From assembly GCA_016936395.1 (NCBI GenBank), contig JAFGXY010000056.1:1-56431 (forward strand): 56,431 bases of DNA, written 5' to 3'. Origin of the DNA: Paracoccaceae bacterium (GTDB taxonomy: Bacteria > Pseudomonadota > Alphaproteobacteria > Rhodobacterales > Rhodobacteraceae). Numbering within the stretch: position 1 is the stretch's first letter; every line of letters starts with the position of its first letter. The notes beneath the pieces were generated by a model. The model did no database searches. It was not told where the DNA came from and worked only from the letters and a program-made list of their open reading frames with translations. Below, piece by piece: positions 26,353-34,988 of the stretch. A program made the translations under genes and the position numbers.

Positions 26353-27228
26353 ATGACCCTGACACCTGCCTTTGTATTGTCCCACCTGCGGGCGCTGATC
26401 TTGATCATGGTCGGTGTCCTTTTGCCCGGCGCAATCCACGCGCAAGAGATGCGCCTGTCGATGGAGGGCGGACCAGAGCGGTGGCGTGTCACCGGCATCG
26501 CGCAAAACCAGCAAATCGCCCTGACCAAGCTGCCGACGATGCTGTTTGAGACAACCGGGACGGTGCGTGGCGGCGAGGTCGTGGCCAACCTCGGCTGTGG
26601 CAAACTGCTGGGCGAGCGCTGGTGCCGGGTGGAGAAACTGTCGGGCACCCGCGCCAAGGGTTATATCGCGCAGAAATACCTTACCCCCGCCCCGCAACGC
26701 CCGACCGATCCGACGCCGGACGATTCGCTGGCAGGCGGGCCGGATGCCTGGCAGGTCACCGGCCTGAAACCGAATGACCGGTTGAACATCCGCAGCATGC
26801 CCTCGGCGCAGTCCAGGGTGCTGGGCAGCCTGCGCAACGGCGAAACGGTTCGCAATCTTGGCTGCCGGATGGAGGGCAGCACCCGCTGGTGCAAGATCCG
26901 CACCTATTCTGCGCCAAACATCACCGGCTATGTCAACGGTCGCTACTTGCGCGAAGGGGCTGCCCCACCCCCGCCCAAGCCGCTTCCCGATGACAACCTG
27001 ACCGGCGGGCCGGATTACTGGCGTGTGCGCGGCCTCAAACCCGGCGATACGCTGAACGTCCGCCAGGCGCCCTCGACCAGCAGCAGGGTGCTGGCCACGC
27101 TGCGCGAAGGCGAACGGGTCCGCAATCTGGGCTGCCAGATGTCCGGCAAGACCCGCTGGTGCCTGATCCGGTCCACCACCGGCATGGACGTGACCGGCTA
27201 TGTTGCCGGTGCCTATCTGCGCGAATAG
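26353..27228 (+). CDS. Exported protein with three bacterial SH3 repeats
   Basis: 291 residues. A signal peptide (about 1-33, ending PGAIHAQE) is followed by three repeats of about 75-80 residues, each beginning with a GGP..W.V.G motif and ending in a GYV.G.YLRE motif. The second and third are very alike (LNIRSMPSAQSRVLGSLRNG and LNVRQAPSTSSRVLATLREG); the first is more divergent. Each carries two cysteines (NLGC and RWC), suggesting one disulphide per repeat in the periplasm. SH3b domains often bind peptidoglycan peptides. It follows the L,D-transpeptidase remnant by 76 bases. The ATG at 26353 fits the signal peptide. Confidence 0.85.
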   Translation: MTLTPAFVLSHLRALILIMVGVLLPGAIHAQEMRLSMEGGPERWRVTGIAQNQQIALTKLPTMLFETTGTVRGGEVVANLGCGKLLGERWCRVEKLSGTRAKGYIAQKYLTPAPQRPTDPTPDDSLAGGPDAWQVTGLKPNDRLNIRSMPSAQSRVLGSLRNGETVRNLGCRMEGSTRWCKIRTYSAPNITGYVNGRYLREGAAPPPPKPLPDDNLTGGPDYWRVRGLKPGDTLNVRQAPSTSSRVLATLREGERVRNLGCQMSGKTRWCLIRSTTGMDVTGYVAGAYLRE

Positions 27229-27318
27229 CGCCAAGTCCGCCGTCTCCGCCGCATCCCCCCTTCCCTTGCGCCCGGCAGCCCTGTAGGCAGGCGCCAAAGC
27301 GGAACGGAGTCTTTTCCC

Positions 27319-28113
27319 ATGCAAGGCAGCGCCAACCTGAACCTGATGATCAAGGCCGCGCGCCGGGCTGGCCGCAGCCTCGTGAAAGACTTCCGCGAGG
27401 TGGAAAACCTGCAAGTCTCGTCGAAAGGCCCCGGGGATTTCGTCACCAAGGCCGACCGTGAGGCCGAACGCCTGATCAAGGAAGACCTGATGGGCGCGCG
27501 CCCGACCTATGGCTGGCTGGGCGAGGAAACCGGCACCAGCGCCGGGGCCGACCCAACGCGGCGCTGGATCGTCGACCCGCTGGACGGCACCACCAACTAC
27601 CTGCACGGCCTGCCGCATTGGGCGGTCTCGATCGCGCTGGAGCACAAGGGCGAAATCGTGTCGGGCGTGATCTTTGACGCCGCCAAGGATGAGATGTTCT
27701 GGGCCGAGAAAGGCGCGGGCGCCTGGCTGAACGACAGCCGCCGCATCCGGGTGTCGGGCCGCCGCCAGATGAGTGACGCCATCTTTGCCACCGGGGTGCC
27801 GTTTGCCGCCAAGAAAACCCTGCCCGCCACCTTGCAGGATCTGGCCCGCCTGATGCCGGGCTGTGCCGGCGTGCGCCGTTGGGGGTCGGCCGCCCTTGAC
27901 CTCGCCTATGTGGCGGCCGGCCGCTATGACGGGTTCTGGGAACGCGAACTGTCGCCCTGGGACGTGGCCGCCGGCATCTTGATCGTGCGCGAAGCAGGCG
28001 GCATCGTCACCGGCATCCGCGACGGCCAGGATCCGCTGGAAGACGGCAGCCTGATCGCCGGCAACGACGGTCTGTTCGAGCCGTTCCGCAAGATCATCCG
28101 CAACGAAGACTGA
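27319..28113 (+). CDS. suhB: Inositol monophosphatase family protein
   Basis: 264 residues, the usual length. The metal sites are GWLGEETGT, WIVDPLDGTTNYLHGLPHWA and the C-terminal ELSPWDVAAGILIVREAGG, the two signatures of Mg-dependent, Li-sensitive phosphatases. It hydrolyses inositol-1-phosphate or related phosphates, and in E. coli SuhB also takes part in rRNA antitermination. The start MQGSANLNLMIKAARRAGRS is the family N-terminus. Confidence 0.93.
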   Translation: MQGSANLNLMIKAARRAGRSLVKDFREVENLQVSSKGPGDFVTKADREAERLIKEDLMGARPTYGWLGEETGTSAGADPTRRWIVDPLDGTTNYLHGLPHWAVSIALEHKGEIVSGVIFDAAKDEMFWAEKGAGAWLNDSRRIRVSGRRQMSDAIFATGVPFAAKKTLPATLQDLARLMPGCAGVRRWGSAALDLAYVAAGRYDGFWERELSPWDVAAGILIVREAGGIVTGIRDGQDPLEDGSLIAGNDGLFEPFRKIIRNED

Positions 28114-28137
28114 CCGGGGCAGCTATTACCGGGGCCG

Positions 28138-28884
28138 TTATCGCGGCCGGCGCGGCACCTGCGGCACCCGCGATTTGCCCAAGGCATAGGCCGCCTCGGG
28201 ATGCGGCGGCGTGCCATGGGTGCGGTTCCAGAACCCGATGCCGCCGCGCCGCAGCCAGACCGGCACCGTCAGCACCACCCCGGCGATAAAGCCGCCTGCA
28301 TGCGCCCAATAGGCCACGCCGCCGCCATCCACCGGCGTCACCGCGCCGTTGAACAGCTGCAAGCCGAACCAGACGCCCAGCACAATCCAGGCCGGTATCG
28401 GGAAAATCCGCACAAGGATCACGATGATGACCAGCACATCAACCCGCGCGCGTGGAAACAGCAGCAGATAGCCCCCCATCACCCCGGCAATCGCCCCCGA
28501 CGCCCCCACCATCGGGATCTCTGACATCGGCTCGGCCGCATATTGCAGTGCCACCGCCGCAAGCCCCACCGCAAGGTAGAACAGGGCAAAGCCGAAATGC
28601 CCCATCTCGTCTTCCATGTTGTCACCGAAAACGAACAGGAACAGCATGTTGCCGATGATATGCATCCAGCCGCCATGCAAGAACATATGCGTCACGATCC
28701 CGGCAAAGCCCTGCCCTTCACTTACGAAACGCGGCACAAACCCCCAGTTATAGAAGAAATAGCTCAGCTGAGGTTCCTGTAACGTCAGGTAATACGCCAG
28801 AAAGACCGCCACATTGGCGGCGATCAGCGCATAGGTGACAAAGGCCACACGGCCCGATGGGTTGTGATCGCGAATTGGAAACAT
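28138..28884 (-). CDS. Rhomboid-family intramembrane serine protease
   Basis: 248 residues with six or seven hydrophobic helices. The catalytic serine is in VGASGAIAGVMGGYLLLFPR and its histidine partner in YWAHAGGFIAGVVLTV; the HMFLHGGWMHIIGNMLFLFV segment forms the oxyanion helix. It cleaves membrane-spanning substrates, which are unknown. The extended N-terminal cytoplasmic strand MFPIRDHNPSGRV is common in alphaproteobacterial members. It is convergent with suhB, 24 bases away. Confidence 0.93.
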   Translation of the reverse strand: MFPIRDHNPSGRVAFVTYALIAANVAVFLAYYLTLQEPQLSYFFYNWGFVPRFVSEGQGFAGIVTHMFLHGGWMHIIGNMLFLFVFGDNMEDEMGHFGFALFYLAVGLAAVALQYAAEPMSEIPMVGASGAIAGVMGGYLLLFPRARVDVLVIIVILVRIFPIPAWIVLGVWFGLQLFNGAVTPVDGGGVAYWAHAGGFIAGVVLTVPVWLRRGGIGFWNRTHGTPPHPEAAYALGKSRVPQVPRRPR

Positions 28885-28969
28885 GGCCCGACACCTTTTC
28901 TAATGCCCGCCAGACAAACACCCGGCACGGCAAAGCATCCCGGTCCGATGCCAAAAGCGCAACCCGGAT

Positions 28970-29002
28970 TTGCTGCTTTGCCAATTACTCCCGCCGGAGG
29001 CA
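28970..29002. repeat. Dispersed 33-bp intergenic repeat, copy 2
   Basis: 32 of 33 bases match 22505-22537. It lies between the putA stop and the rhomboid gene start, about 80 bases past putA. Confidence 0.75.
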
Positions 29003-29077
29003 CGCCCGCGGTGCCGCGCGAAGGCGCGGTGCCAAGACAAATCCTCGCGGCGCAGCCGCACAGCCTGCCTGACCGCC

Positions 29078-32000
29078 TTACCCCGCGACAGCCGCCAGCA
29101 AATGCGCATTGCCCCCCGACGCCGTGGTGTCGATGCAGCAATGGCGTTCGAGTTGCGCATGGCCTGCGTCGGGCAGGTCGGTGATCAGCGGCAGAATCGG
29201 GCCGGGGCGGGCGGCAAGCGCCTGAACACAGGCACGGGCGCGGACGCTATCGCCCCACCAGATCGCGGCGGAAAACCCGTCCGTCGTGCTCAGCGCCTCT
29301 GGTGCAAGGCCGGGCACTTCGACCGCCCGCCCGCCAAGGGCCCGTATCGCCTCGGCCTGCGCCCGTGCGCCGGCGGCCGATGGCCCAAGGCACAGCACCG
29401 GCGCGCGGGCATGGGCAGACAGGCGGTTCGACTCGCCCGTCGGCCCGGGCAGGTCGATCACCCGCGGGGCGGCGGCGTCAGGCACAAGCGCGAGGGCCGC
29501 GCGCAACTCGGCGGCGGAGGTTGTGCGGCCATCGTCTTGCGGCACCGGGGCCGCCTGCCGGGTGAAACGCGCCAGATACTGCGGCCCGCCCGCCTTTGGT
29601 CCGGTGCCCGACAGGCCTTCGCCGCCAAACGGCTGGCTGCCGACCACCGCGCCAATCTGGTTGCGGTTGACATAGATGTTGCCCGCGCGCACCGCCCCCA
29701 CCACCTGCTGCACCCGGTCGTCGATGCGGCTGTGCAGGCCAAAGGTCAGGCCATAGCCGGTGGCGTTGACCGCCGCGATCACGGCGTCCAGCGCAGTGGC
29801 CTTGAACCGGGCGACATGCAGCACCGGCCCGAACACCTCGCGCTGCATCTGCGCGATACCCGTCACCGCCAGCACTGTCGGCCCGACAAAGGTGCCACCC
29901 ACCGGGGCCGACACCTCCTTCAGCACCCGGCCTTCGGCCCGCGCCGCCTCGACGTAGCCAAAGATCGCGGCCTGCGCCTCGGCATCGATCACCGGGCCGA
30001 TATCAGTAGCCAGATCCCACGGATCGCCCGTCGCCAGTTCGTCCATCGCGCCAAACAGCATCTCCAGCACGCTGTCGGCCACGTCTTCCTGCACATACAG
30101 ACAGCGCAGCGCCGAGCAGCGTTGCCCCGCCGACTGAAAGGCTGAGGCCAGAATATCGCGCACCGCCTGTTCAGGCAGGGCGGTGCTGTCCACGATCATC
30201 GCATTCAACCCGCCGGTTTCGGCAATCAGCGGCGCGCCGGGGGCCAGATGTTCGGCCATGCTGGCGCGGATGCGCCCCGCCGTATCGGTGCCGCCGGTAA
30301 AGGCCACCCCGGCAACGCGCGGATCGCGGGTCAGCATCGCCCCCACCGCACCGTCACCGGGCAGCAGTTGCAGCGCGGTCACCGGCACACCTGCGCGGTG
30401 CAGCAGACCAACGGCATGCGCCGCAATCAGCGGCGTCTGTTCGGCCGGCTTGGCCAGCACCGCATTGCCCGCAGCCAGCGCCGCCGCGATCTGGCCGGTA
30501 AAGATCGCCAGCGGAAAGTTCCACGGGCTGATGCAGGCAAACACCCCCCGCACGGGGTGGATCAAGCCGCCCGCACCATCTGCATGATAGCGCAGGAAAT
30601 CCACCGCCTCGCGCAACTCCGACACCGCATCGCTGTGGGTCTTGCCCGCCTCGCGCGCCAAAAGCGCAAAGATCGGGCCAAAATCGGCCTCATACAGATC
30701 CGCCGCTCGGCGCAGCACCACAGCGCGTTCAGGCGCGGCAGCAGCCCATGGCTCGGCCAGCCGCAGCGCGGTGTCCACATCGGCCTGCGCCGCATCGGTC
30801 ACAAAACCGACCCGGGCACCGGTGGCGGGGTCTGTCACCTCATGCCGCACGCCGCCGGCCGCACGCCCGGCCAGCAGCGGCGCCGCCTCGAACACGGTGT
30901 CGCGAAACGGCGCGCGGGCGGCGTCGATCACGGCCAGATCGGGGGTGGCGGTCAGATCGAACCCGCGCGAATTGCGGCGACTGCCGAACAACAGGGGCCC
31001 GGTCAGCAGCGCCGGGTTGGGCAGGTCCAGCCCCTCTACCGTCGTCAGCGGGCACCGGGCCACCCGCGCGGGCGGCACGCCTTCGTCCACGATCTGGTTG
31101 ACAAAGCTGGAGTTTGCACCGTTTTCCAGCAGCCGCCGCACCAGATAGGCCAGCAGGTCACGATGGGCCCCGACTGGTGCATAAATCCGGCAGCGCGTGC
31201 CGCGGTCGGCCCGCACGATGTCGTGCAACCGCTCGCCCATGCCATGCAGGCGTTGGAACTCGAACGCCGTCGGGTCCACACCGGTCTCGGCGGCCATCTG
31301 CAACACCGCTGCCACGCTGTGCGCGTTGTGGGTGGCGAACTGCGGATAGATCCGCCCGGTCATGCCCAGCAATTTACGGGCGCAGGCGATATAGGACACA
31401 TCCGTCGCTTCTTTGCGGGTGAACACCGGGAACGACGGCAGGCCCAGCACCTGCGCCCGCTTCACCTCGCTGTCCCAATAGGCGCCCTTGACCAGCCGCA
31501 CCATCAGCTTGCGATCCAGCCGCCCCGCCAGATCGTGCAGCCAGTCGATCACCGCCCCCGCCCGGCGGCCATAAGCCTGCACCACCACGCCAAAGCCGTC
31601 CCATCCGGCCAGCGACGGGTCCGAGAGCACCGCCTCGATCACCTCCAGCGACATCTCCAGCCGGTCGGCCTCTTCGGCGTCGATGTTGAAGCCAAGCCCC
31701 GCTGCCCGGGCAAGCCCCGCCAATTCGCGCACCCGTGGCACCAGTTCGGCCATCACCCGGGCGCGCTTGGCCACCTCGTATCGCGGATGCAGCGCCGACA
31801 GCTTGACCGAAATCCCCGGATTGGCACGAATGTCATTGCCCTTGGCCGCCGCGGCAATCGCCGTGATCGCGCGGGAATAGGCCAGATGATAGCGCCCCGC
31901 ATCGTCCCGCGTCCGCGCAGCCTCACCCAGCATGTCGTAACTGTAGCTATAGCCCTTGGCCTCCAGCTCCCGCGCGCGGTCCATCGCGGTGTCGATGGTT

Positions 32001-32527
32001 TCGCCCAGCACGAAGGCGCGGCCCATTTCGGTCATCGCCCGCGCCACCGCCGCCCGGATCACCGGCTCGCCCAGCCGTTTGACGGCGGCGCGCAGATGGC
32101 CCACCACGCCGGGCTCACGGTCATCCAGCACCCGCCCGGTCAGCATCAGGGCCCAGGTCGAGGCATTGACCAGACTGGAGGCCGATTTCCCCAGATGCCG
32201 CCCCCAATTGCCGGGCGCGATCTTGTCTTCAATCAGCGCGTCCATGGTCTCGGCATCGGGCACCCGCAACAACGCCTCGGCCAGACACATCAGCGCGATG
32301 CCTTCATCGGTGGACAGGCCATATTCGGCCAGAAACACCTCCATCAGCCCCGGCTTGGCACCGGCGCGGATGCGGCGGACCAGATCGGTGGCCAGGTCCA
32401 CAATCGCGGCACGGGCATCGGTTGAAAGCTTTGCCTGCGCCACCAGATCGGCGACCAGCGTGGCTTCGTCCCGCAAGCTGCCGGTCTGGAGGGTTGACCA
32501 AGGGTCCAATGCGGAAACCTGCGACAT
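29078..32527 (-). CDS. putA: Bifunctional proline dehydrogenase / P5C dehydrogenase PutA
   Basis: 1149 residues. Proline is oxidised by the FAD barrel to P5C, and the NAD-dependent aldehyde dehydrogenase half turns P5C into glutamate. The barrel (about 160-480) has GNDIRANPGISVKLSALHPR, LVKGAYWDSEVKRAQ and FATHNAHSVA. The dehydrogenase half has CISPWNFPLAIFTGQIAAAL, the catalytic Glu in IAETGGLNAMIVDSTA, and the catalytic Cys in FQSAGQRCSALRCLYVQ. A C-terminal extension covers the last ~180 residues, as in long PutA forms. There is no ribbon-helix-helix at the N-terminus, so it should not repress its own gene. The start at 32527 fits MSQVSALDPWSTL. Confidence 0.95.
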   Translation of the reverse strand: MSQVSALDPWSTLQTGSLRDEATLVADLVAQAKLSTDARAAIVDLATDLVRRIRAGAKPGLMEVFLAEYGLSTDEGIALMCLAEALLRVPDAETMDALIEDKIAPGNWGRHLGKSASSLVNASTWALMLTGRVLDDREPGVVGHLRAAVKRLGEPVIRAAVARAMTEMGRAFVLGETIDTAMDRARELEAKGYSYSYDMLGEAARTRDDAGRYHLAYSRAITAIAAAAKGNDIRANPGISVKLSALHPRYEVAKRARVMAELVPRVRELAGLARAAGLGFNIDAEEADRLEMSLEVIEAVLSDPSLAGWDGFGVVVQAYGRRAGAVIDWLHDLAGRLDRKLMVRLVKGAYWDSEVKRAQVLGLPSFPVFTRKEATDVSYIACARKLLGMTGRIYPQFATHNAHSVAAVLQMAAETGVDPTAFEFQRLHGMGERLHDIVRADRGTRCRIYAPVGAHRDLLAYLVRRLLENGANSSFVNQIVDEGVPPARVARCPLTTVEGLDLPNPALLTGPLLFGSRRNSRGFDLTATPDLAVIDAARAPFRDTVFEAAPLLAGRAAGGVRHEVTDPATGARVGFVTDAAQADVDTALRLAEPWAAAAPERAVVLRRAADLYEADFGPIFALLAREAGKTHSDAVSELREAVDFLRYHADGAGGLIHPVRGVFACISPWNFPLAIFTGQIAAALAAGNAVLAKPAEQTPLIAAHAVGLLHRAGVPVTALQLLPGDGAVGAMLTRDPRVAGVAFTGGTDTAGRIRASMAEHLAPGAPLIAETGGLNAMIVDSTALPEQAVRDILASAFQSAGQRCSALRCLYVQEDVADSVLEMLFGAMDELATGDPWDLATDIGPVIDAEAQAAIFGYVEAARAEGRVLKEVSAPVGGTFVGPTVLAVTGIAQMQREVFGPVLHVARFKATALDAVIAAVNATGYGLTFGLHSRIDDRVQQVVGAVRAGNIYVNRNQIGAVVGSQPFGGEGLSGTGPKAGGPQYLARFTRQAAPVPQDDGRTTSAAELRAALALVPDAAAPRVIDLPGPTGESNRLSAHARAPVLCLGPSAAGARAQAEAIRALGGRAVEVPGLAPEALSTTDGFSAAIWWGDSVRARACVQALAARPGPILPLITDLPDAGHAQLERHCCIDTTASGGNAHLLAAVAG

Positions 32528-32803
32528 CGGAAGCTCCTGTTTCGGCCATGAAATCCGGAACATCAAAGGCAGTTGTCCGAGTTTCTTCCAAGCTTTGCAA
32601 ACCTAACCGAAGGACAGCGGAAATCCAATGCAATCTGCCCGAAATGACCATGACCGCTGCACTCCCGCAGGGACAGGCCGAACGCATCAGCGCCCTGCCC
32701 AAGTCACCCACCCGCGGATCGCCACAACCTGACGCCCCGGCCTCTCTTGACATTCCCCTGCCGGTCTTGCCACCGTGGTCCCATCCCAAGGACAGGCCCA
32801 ACC

Positions 32804-34051
32804 ATGCCCCGCTTTGATGCCGAACTGACCGACCGCCTGATCCGCTATGCCGCCATCGACAGCCAAAGCGATGCGGCCTCGCCCAGCGGCCCGTCTACCG
32901 CGCGGCAATGGGATATCCTGCGTCTGCTGCAAACCGAGCTGACCCAGATCGGCGCAGCGGATGTGCGGCTGACCGAGTATGGCACCGTGCTGGCCACCCT
33001 TCCCGGCACCGCCCCCGGCCCGACCATCGGTCTTCTGGCCCATGTCGATACCGCGCCGCAATTCAATGCCACCGGCGTCAAGCCCCGCGTCATCCGCGGC
33101 TACAACGGCGGCGACATCAGCTTTCCCGATGCCCCCGGCCTGACTCTGTCGCCGACCGAGTTTCCCTATCTGGCCACCAGACAGGGGCATGACATCATCA
33201 CCGCCTCGGGCACCACGCTCTTGGGCGCCGATGACAAGGCCGGGGTGGCAATCATCATGACCGCCGCGCGGCACCTGCTGGAAAACCCCGCCATCCCGCA
33301 TGGCCCGATCCGCATCGCCTTTACCCCCGACGAGGAAATCGGCCGCGGTGTCGATGCGCGCCTGCCCGCCGACCTTGCCGCCGATTTCGCCTATACCTTC
33401 GATGGTGGTGCGGTGGGCGAGGTGGAATACGAAAGCTTTTCCGCCGATGGCGCGGTGGTCTGCGTCAAGGGCGTCAGCATCCACCCCGGCACCGCCATGG
33501 GCAAGATGGTCAACGCCATCACCCTTGCCGCCAAGATCATCGCCACCCTGCCGCAAGCCACGATGACGCCCGAAACCACCTCTGGCCGCGACGGTTTCAT
33601 CCACCCGACCGAGATGACAGGCGGCTCGTCGGAAATGACCCTGCAGTTCATCCTGCGCGATTTTGAACGCGCGGGCCTTGCGCAAAAGGGCGACATCCTG
33701 CGTCAGGTCTGCGCCGCCGTGCAGGCCACCGAACCGCGCGCCGAAATCACCTGCACCATCACGCCGCAATACCGCAACATGCGCTATTGGCTGGAAAACG
33801 ACATGACCCCGGTCGAGCTTGCCCGCCGTGCCTGCACCCGCATCGGGATTGAACCCATCAGTGTGCCCATTCGCGGCGGCACCGATGGCTCGCGGCTGAC
33901 CGAAATGGGCGTGCCCTGCCCCAATCTGTTCACCGGCATGCAAAACGTCCACGGGCCGCTGGAATATGTCTCGGTGCAAGACATGGCGCAGGCCACGGCA
34001 CTGTGCCTTGCGCTGGTGCAAGAGGCAGCGGACGGGGCGCACCCGGCATGA
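32804..34051 (+). CDS. pepT: Peptidase T (tripeptide aminopeptidase)
   Basis: 415 residues, M20 family. The zinc ligands and catalytic residues are in LLAHVDTAP, TLLGADDKAGVAI, FTPDEEIGRGVD, TFDGG and the C-terminal NVHGPLEYVSVQD. It removes N-terminal residues from tripeptides in the cytosol. RGGTDGSRLTEMGVPCPNLF is the PepT substrate loop. The start at 32804 (MPRFDAELTDRL) fits the family; the ATG 57 bases earlier would add an unrelated leader. The 276 bases between putA and pepT hold divergent promoters but no gene I can support. Confidence 0.94.
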   Translation: MPRFDAELTDRLIRYAAIDSQSDAASPSGPSTARQWDILRLLQTELTQIGAADVRLTEYGTVLATLPGTAPGPTIGLLAHVDTAPQFNATGVKPRVIRGYNGGDISFPDAPGLTLSPTEFPYLATRQGHDIITASGTTLLGADDKAGVAIIMTAARHLLENPAIPHGPIRIAFTPDEEIGRGVDARLPADLAADFAYTFDGGAVGEVEYESFSADGAVVCVKGVSIHPGTAMGKMVNAITLAAKIIATLPQATMTPETTSGRDGFIHPTEMTGGSSEMTLQFILRDFERAGLAQKGDILRQVCAAVQATEPRAEITCTITPQYRNMRYWLENDMTPVELARRACTRIGIEPISVPIRGGTDGSRLTEMGVPCPNLFTGMQNVHGPLEYVSVQDMAQATALCLALVQEAADGAHPA

Positions 34052-34094
34052 CCGCCCCCTGCCAAGACCACCGCAAGGCAGGATAGCCGCGCCG

Positions 34095-34757
34095 ATGCCG
34101 CATCCGGTTTCGCCCTACCTTGTGCCCGGGTTCTACGACACGGCGCTGGCCAAGGGCCGCCACCGCGATATCGTCGGCGGCCGATGGGAGGAAACCGGGC
34201 GCATCCAGATGCAGCTTTTGCGCGACGCCGGGATGCAGCCGCATCACCACCTGCTGGACATCGGCGCGGGGTCGTTGCGGCTGGGCTGCAAGGCGGTGCC
34301 CTGGCTGAACCCCGGCCATTACTGGGCCACCGATGCCAGCCGCGCCCTGATGCTGCGGGGCCGCGCGCTGGAACTGGCCGATCCCGCCCGCCTGCCCGAA
34401 GATCACCTGATCGAGGATGCCGCCTTTGCCTTTCCCGGCGTGCCGCAAACGATCGACTACGCCATCGCCTTCGGTGTCTTCACCCATCTGCCGCTGGCAA
34501 GCCTGCGCGCGGCCCTTGCCACAGCCCGCCAGCACCTGTCCGGGGTGCAAGCCCTTTTGCTGACGGTGTTTCTTGCCCCGCCAGACCGTGCCATGGCCGC
34601 GTATCGTCAGGCCGATGGCGTTGTCACCCACCCGGATCGCCCGCCCTATCACAGCACCAGCGATCAGGTGCGGGCGACGGCCTCAGCCGCCGGTTGGCGC
34701 GCGCTGCCGTCATCGGTCATCTTGCCGCGTGGACAAACGTTGTGGACCTTGATCTGA
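34095..34757 (+). CDS. Class I SAM-dependent methyltransferase
   Basis: 220 residues, substrate unknown. SAM motif I is LLDIGAGSLRLGCKAVPWLN and the later FGVFTHLPLASL matches motif IV/V of small-molecule methyltransferases (the SLRLG wording is common in proteins annotated as methyltransferase-like). The start at 34095 gives MPHPVSPYLVPGFYD; the frame stays open upstream into the pepT end, but that extension is basic and unlike the family. It lies 43 bases after pepT. Its stop is about 45 bases before the TGTGATCACA cluster. Confidence 0.78.
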   Translation: MPHPVSPYLVPGFYDTALAKGRHRDIVGGRWEETGRIQMQLLRDAGMQPHHHLLDIGAGSLRLGCKAVPWLNPGHYWATDASRALMLRGRALELADPARLPEDHLIEDAAFAFPGVPQTIDYAIAFGVFTHLPLASLRAALATARQHLSGVQALLLTVFLAPPDRAMAAYRQADGVVTHPDRPPYHSTSDQVRATASAAGWRALPSSVILPRGQTLWTLI

Positions 34758-34802
34758 CTGATCACACCGCGTGGCGAATCGGGATGCGGTGGCCTGCCCC
34801 CC

Positions 34803-34880
34803 TGTGATCACACCTTCGCAACCGGTCATGTGATCACAGCCTTATCCACTGTGATCACAGCCTCAATTCCTGTGACCACA
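34803..34880. promoter_or_regulatory. Cluster of TGTGATCACA palindromes upstream of sucC
   Basis: Perfect TGTGATCACA boxes lie at 34803, 34829 and 34850, and a one-mismatch copy TGTGACCACA at 34871. The last three are spaced exactly 21 bp apart (two helical turns); the first gap is 26 bp. A weaker 8/10 copy starts at 34757. They lie about 110-190 bases before sucC, where a TCA-cycle regulator would bind. The protein that binds is unknown. Confidence 0.75.
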
Positions 34881-34988
34881 GAAGGCGCTTTTTGCGAAGA
34901 ATTCCCGGGGTTTCGCACAAAGCCAATTGGTTTGCGCCCAATTTCGTGGCATCACGCTGGAAATATAACGACCCAAGGGACGCAATCC

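Noticed and set aside
26305-27645. 446-codon frame antisense to the SH3 and suhB genes
   Set aside because: Spans two plus-strand genes with clear domains; no independent support.
30248-32425. 725-codon frame antisense to putA
   Set aside because: Shadow of PutA; low-complexity His/Arg composition.
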